From Actinomycetota bacterium (GTDB taxonomy: Bacteria; Actinomycetota; Actinomycetes; S36-B12; UBA10799), in NCBI GenBank assembly GCA_020636995.1, contig JACJWU010000005.1:124001-188000 (forward strand): 64,000 nucleotides of DNA. The letters are read 5' to 3'. Positions 60,554-64,000 of the stretch are shown piece by piece; the stretch's first letter is position 1, and the number at the start of each line of letters is the position of its first letter. A model generated the notes under the pieces. That model saw only the letters and a list, made by a program, of their open reading frames with translations, was not told the DNA's origin and ran no database searches. A program made the position numbers and the translations under genes.

Positions 60554-61618
60554 CCGCACATGACAGTGCCCGTGGTCTGGTCGGACGATTGCCTTCTGCA
60601 TGTCCCGGGTGGGGAGGTGTGGGTTGGCGTCCACACGCCCGGGACCGAAGTACCCCAGCGGCTCGAGGCCATCCGTGTGGCGCTCGCCGAGGCCGGCCAC
60701 CGGTTCGTCCCGGCAACCACTCACGGCGACGCACCCTTGCTGGCGGTTCATGACCCCGAGTTGCTGGACTACCTGGCCGACGCCTACAACGGCTGGGTGG
60801 CCGCCGGCTTCCCGGTCGATCCCGGGCAGGACCGGGTGGTGGGGTACCTGTTCCCGACCCCAGGCTTGCTAGCGGGGCTCCCACTGCGCACTCCCACGGC
60901 GGCGCACGCTCGTGCCGGGCGTTTCTGCTACGACACGATGACGCTCGTCGGCCCCGACACCTACCGCGCAGCGCGCGCGGCGGCCGACGCCGCCCTCACC
61001 GCCGTGGATCTGGTCTGCGCAGGAGAACCCTCGGCGTACGCCGCCTGCCGCCCGCCCGGTCATCACGTCACCCGGGACGCCTTCGGGGGCTCCTGCTACC
61101 TGAACAATGCGGCGATCGCCGCCCAGGCGCTGCGCTCGGCGGATCATGACCGTGTGGCGGTGGTGGACATCGACGCGCATCACGCCAACGGGACGCAGTC
61201 GATCTTCTACGAGCGGTCGGACGTCATGGTGGTCTCAGTACACGTCGACCCGGGTGCCGGGTGGTTCCCGCACTACCTCGGGTTCGCCGACGAGACCGGA
61301 CGCGGCGCCGGCGAGGGCGTGAACCTCAACCTCCCCCTTCCGGAGGGCACCGGCGATCACGGGTGGCTGAGCGCGCTTGAGGCGGCACTGGAAGCGGTCG
61401 CGCGGTTCGAACCCGGCGCCGTTGTCCTCTCCCTCGGTGTGGATGCCGCGGCTGATGATCCCGAAAGCCCGCTGCGCGTCACTGCCGAGGGCTACCGCAG
61501 CGCTGCCCGACGAGTGGCTGCGCTCGGCGTCCCGGTCGTCGCCGTTCAGGAGGGTGGCTACCACCTCCCGACCCTCGGGCCCCTGGTGGCCGCGGCACTC
61601 GACGGCCTCGCGGGCTGA
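60551..61618 (+). CDS. histone deacetylase-family protein
   Basis: The 355-residue arginase-fold deacetylase has RPPGHHVTRDAFGGSCYLNNAAI (active-site His171-His172), VDIDAHHANGTQ (zinc ligands Asp208 and His210) and LGVDAAADDPESP with the third ligand Asp near 300. EGGYHLPTLG closes the pocket. Bacterial members remove acyl groups from polyamines or small acetylated compounds. ATG 60551; a second ATG three codons later is possible. It is divergent from the P1 peptidase with 9 bp between starts. Confidence 0.92.
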   Translation: MPHMTVPVVWSDDCLLHVPGGEVWVGVHTPGTEVPQRLEAIRVALAEAGHRFVPATTHGDAPLLAVHDPELLDYLADAYNGWVAAGFPVDPGQDRVVGYLFPTPGLLAGLPLRTPTAAHARAGRFCYDTMTLVGPDTYRAARAAADAALTAVDLVCAGEPSAYAACRPPGHHVTRDAFGGSCYLNNAAIAAQALRSADHDRVAVVDIDAHHANGTQSIFYERSDVMVVSVHVDPGAGWFPHYLGFADETGRGAGEGVNLNLPLPEGTGDHGWLSALEAALEAVARFEPGAVVLSLGVDAAADDPESPLRVTAEGYRSAARRVAALGVPVVAVQEGGYHLPTLGPLVAAALDGLAG

Positions 61619-61634
61619 GACACGGAAGCACCCG

Positions 61635-61880
61635 GTTAGACATCGGCACTCGCGTTAGACATCGGCACTCCCGTTAGACATCCAGCACTCCCGTTAGACA
61701 ACGGCACTCCCGTTAGACAACGGCACTCCCGTTAGACAACGGCACTCCCGTTAGACAACGGCACTCCCGTTAGACAACGGCACTCCCGTTAGACATCCAG
61801 CACTCCCGTTAGACATCCACGGCCGTATAGGGCTAACCGGGGTGCTCTTGTCTAACCAGGATTCCGATGTCTAACCAGGA
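61635..61880. repeat. tandem array of GTTAGACAWCNGCACTCCC units, family H
   Basis: About ten direct units of 19-20 bp, differing only at a few bases (GTTAGACATCGGCACTC, GTTAGACATCCAGCACTCCC, GTTAGACAACGGCACTCCC). From about 61830 inverted copies follow (GGCTAACC, GTGCTCTTGTCTAACC, GATGTCTAACC). Five consecutive units are identical. It lies between the HDAC stop and the AlkZ-like gene, in a 346-bp gap with no gene. It is not CRISPR: there are no unique spacers. Confidence 0.9.
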
Positions 61881-61952
61881 TTCCCAGGACCAGCCGGGAG
61901 CGTGCGACAACCGGCGGGTGCACTTCACACGGTTGGCGCTCCCGCCGGCGGG

Positions 61953-61958
61953 CATGAT
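61953..61958 (+). promoter_or_regulatory. -10-like hexamer of the AlkZ-like gene
   Basis: CATGAT lies 6 nt before GTG 61965 and no Shine-Dalgarno is present. Weak evidence for a leaderless start. Confidence 0.35.
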
Positions 61959-61964
61959 GGGCAC

Positions 61965-63032
61965 GTGAGGCTGACTGCTCGTGAAGTGCTTGCCGCCCGC
62001 ATGGCCAACCTCCGGTTGAGCGTCCCCGGGGGCAGCGCGGCGGACGTGGCCGACTGGTGTGGGGCGCTGCAGGCTCAGGATCTCAGCAGCGGCAAGTGGT
62101 CGCTGGGTGTGCGTATGCGAGACGCCCGCGAAAACGCGGTGAACGACGCACTGGCACACGGCGAGGTACTGCGGACGTGGCCCATGCGCGGGACGATCCA
62201 CATCATCCACACGGCCAATGCCCACTGGATGCTCGATCTCACCGGACGCCGCGCCCTCAATGGCCTGCAGGCACGCTGGGACTACCTCGGGCTCGACAAG
62301 GCGACGGTGGACCGTGGGGCCGAGATTCTCGGCGAGACCCTGCGCGGCCGGCGCCTGACCCGCGCGCAGTGCCTCACGGCCCTGCAGGAGGCCGGGATAG
62401 ACACCGATGGCCAGCGGGCCTACCACCTGCTCTGGTACGCCGCCCAGATCGGCGTGACCTGCATCGGACCCAACGAGGGCACCGAGCAGACCTTCGTGCT
62501 GCTGGACGAGTGGGCACCTCACCCCCGCACACTGAGCCGCGAGGATGCACTGGCGCGGATGGCCCGCATGTACTTCCAGAGTCACGGCCCTGCGACCCGG
62601 GCGGACTTCCAACGCTGGACCGGGTTGACCGCCACGGACTCCAAACGCGCTGTGGCCGGCGCCGACCTCACCGTGCTGACGCTCGACGGACAGGATCTGA
62701 TCACAGTTCCCAGCGAGGCGCCCGATCCGCCGCGGATGCTGCTGCTGCCGGGTTTCGACGAGTTCATGCTCGGCTACAAGGACCGCTCGCTGTTCCTTGG
62801 CCCCGAGCACCTGCGTCGCGTGGTCCCCGGCATGAACGGAGTGTTCAAGTCCACGGTGGTCGAACGTGGCCGCGTGATCGGGACCTGGCAACGCAAGGTC
62901 ATGGCGAAGTCGGTGCGTGTGACGGTCACCGGATTCGACCCGCTGAAACCCGCCCAGCGCAAGGCCGTGACGGCGCCCGCCGAGCAGTACGCAGCCTTCC
63001 TCAACACCGATCTCGACCTGCGGTTCGAATGA
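61965..63032 (+). CDS. winged-helix (HTH_42) DNA glycosylase AlkZ-like protein
   Basis: The 355-residue protein has the N-terminal LTAREVLAARMANLRLS segment and ALQAQDLSS, where Gln36-Ala-Gln38 is the QxQ catalytic motif of AlkZ/AlkX-type glycosylases. TWPMRGTIHIIH follows, and LLPGFDEFMLGYKDRS near residue 265 is a family signature. AlkZ unhooks interstrand crosslinks; specificity of this member is not known. Start GTG 61965 begins the conserved region. Confidence 0.88.
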   Translation: MRLTAREVLAARMANLRLSVPGGSAADVADWCGALQAQDLSSGKWSLGVRMRDARENAVNDALAHGEVLRTWPMRGTIHIIHTANAHWMLDLTGRRALNGLQARWDYLGLDKATVDRGAEILGETLRGRRLTRAQCLTALQEAGIDTDGQRAYHLLWYAAQIGVTCIGPNEGTEQTFVLLDEWAPHPRTLSREDALARMARMYFQSHGPATRADFQRWTGLTATDSKRAVAGADLTVLTLDGQDLITVPSEAPDPPRMLLLPGFDEFMLGYKDRSLFLGPEHLRRVVPGMNGVFKSTVVERGRVIGTWQRKVMAKSVRVTVTGFDPLKPAQRKAVTAPAEQYAAFLNTDLDLRFE

Positions 63033-63096
63033 ACACGCCCCGCAGCCTCCCCGAACCCGGCCGCTGCGGGCGCTAGCGTCCGGGACGGGAGGTCTC

Positions 63097-64000
63097 ATGG
63101 CCAAGTCCGACAACACGCCGCCGCCGAGCCTGGAGCCCGGCGCCCTCAGCGGGCCCTTGGGCGCATGGTTCAAGCGTCCGCTCTCGCCGTGGAGTGCACA
63201 CGCGTTCACGGTGGCCATCGTGCTGATCCTGCTGGCGTGGCTGACGACAACGTTGCTTGGCCGGGTCTGGTACCTGCTGTGGTGGTTCATCATCGCCGCG
63301 TTCCTCTACTTCGCCATGGCGCCGGCGGTCGGCTGGTTGGTCGGCAAAGGACTCAAGCGCGGCCTGGCCACCGCAGTGGTGATGCTCGGGCTGGTGGCGA
63401 GCATCCTCGTCCTGCTGATCGCGATGACCCCGCTGATCGTCGGTGAGATCGAAACCGCCATCAAGGACGCGCCGGCACTGCTCACCGCGATCAAGGACTT
63501 CGCCAGCACGTTCGGCGTGAACATCGACTTGTCGTCCAACAGCCAGCAGATGCAGCAGGCCCTGTCTGCCCTGCAGGGTCACCTCCCCGATATCGCCGGC
63601 GGCGCGGTCAGCATCACGAGCGCACTGGTCGGTGGTCTCTTCGAGTTCTTCGTGGTGCTGTTGTTCACGTTCTTCCTGCTGGCCAACCAGGACAAGTTCC
63701 GCCGGTTCGTGCTGTCATTCCTGTCCCCCGGCACACAATCCGTGGTGGGTCAGGCGTGGGACATCGCCATCTACAAGACCGGGGGCTATCTGTACTCGCG
63801 GATCCTCACGTCCTTCCTCGCGGGCACCGTGGTGGGCGTGACCCTGTGGCTGCTCGATTGCCCGTACGCGTTGGCCCTGGCGATCTGGTACGGACTGGTG
63901 TCCCAGTTCCTCCCGATGATCGGGACCTACGTCGCCGCCGCGCTGCCCTTGATCATCCTGGTGACCCGGGACCCGATACATGCGGCGATCTTCATCCTCG
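63097..64000 (+). CDS. AI-2E family transporter, 3' end outside window
   Basis: About 301 residues are visible. There is an acidic/Pro-rich cytoplasmic start, then membrane helices with FLYFAMAPAVGWLVGKGLKRGLATAVVM (~70-97) and a long soluble loop (~125-170). LFTFFLLANQDKFRRFVLSFL (~190) and TGGYLYSRILTSFLAGTVVGVTLWLL follow. This matches the AI-2E/YhhQ/TqsA-type transporter family, with proposed AI-2, Na+/H+ or unknown exports. GGGAGG lies 6 nt before the ATG. The last helices lie past the right edge. Confidence 0.9.
   Translation, partial: MAKSDNTPPPSLEPGALSGPLGAWFKRPLSPWSAHAFTVAIVLILLAWLTTTLLGRVWYLLWWFIIAAFLYFAMAPAVGWLVGKGLKRGLATAVVMLGLVASILVLLIAMTPLIVGEIETAIKDAPALLTAIKDFASTFGVNIDLSSNSQQMQQALSALQGHLPDIAGGAVSITSALVGGLFEFFVVLLFTFFLLANQDKFRRFVLSFLSPGTQSVVGQAWDIAIYKTGGYLYSRILTSFLAGTVVGVTLWLLDCPYALALAIWYGLVSQFLPMIGTYVAAALPLIILVTRDPIHAAIFIL

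Noticed and set aside
61635..61880. CRISPR array
   Set aside because: Units are 19-20 bp with no unique spacers and there are no cas genes. It is a tandem and inverted repeat.

Overview
The window is high-GC, densely coded chromosomal DNA from an actinomycete-type Actinomycetota. This rests on mycothiol synthase (mshD), a mycoredoxin, a GlnR-type orphan regulator, glucosyl-3-phosphoglycerate synthase, the GlgC/GlgM maltose-1-phosphate pair, a MutT1-like two-domain hydrolase, an HBHA-like protein beside DUF2516 and XRE genes, an RsiG-like protein, a DUF222/HNH 13E12-type gene, and many GTG starts and 1-4 nt overlaps. No genus can be named. I see no prophage, transposase, CRISPR array or rRNA; one tRNA-Thr(TGT) is present.

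Layout. 0-7.3 kb: truncated ferric-reductase-like membrane protein, a D-2-hydroxyacid dehydrogenase, cupin, baeRF-type release-factor-like protein, DUF3151, and a minus-strand membrane set (DUF4184, DUF445, DoxX-like). 7.4-13.6 kb: tRNA-Thr, secreted beta-helix protein, YgjV-like/acetyltransferase-like protein, POT peptide transporter, EamA exporter, K+ channel, DUF3263. 13.2-16.3 kb: gpgS, then a SAM-I riboswitch in front of thrC, then a cold-shock gene. 16.3-24.2 kb: TetR/oxidoreductase pair around a double palindromic operator, a decayed DUF4386 gene, DUF2516, methyltransferase, HBHA-like and XRE genes, L-asparaginase with an RsiG-like gene, and two poorly known genes.

24-38 kb is a storage and phosphate region: glgM/glgC, a small catabolic operon (Dabb, HMG-CoA-lyase-like, spermidine-synthase-like), pstSCAB behind an 11-bp-periodic PHO box, and mutT1, CYTH-CHAD and ppk1. 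37.8-43.1 kb holds mshD-glnR, a thioredoxin, DUF4395 and DsrE genes, and a tightly overlapped set: a 32-residue membrane peptide, nitrobindin, Fur and YgfZ. 43-53.4 kb: a secreted protein, a DUF222/HNH gene, mycoredoxin, an alkyladenine glycosylase and an acyl-CoA operon (enoyl-CoA hydratase, acyl-CoA ligase, thioesterase, amidohydrolase, GNAT), then oligopeptidase B. 53.4-59.3 kb is a five-gene oligopeptide ABC operon divergent from that oligopeptidase. The right end has a P1 peptidase/HDAC divergent pair, an AlkZ-like glycosylase and a truncated AI-2E transporter.

Two genome-style features stand out. First, at least eight intergenic gaps carry palindromic or tandem repeats, nearly each gap with its own sequence family; a 61-bp tandem unit recurs 17 kb apart. 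Second, many first genes lack a Shine-Dalgarno but have a -10-like hexamer 6-8 nt before the start codon, which suggests widespread leaderless transcription.
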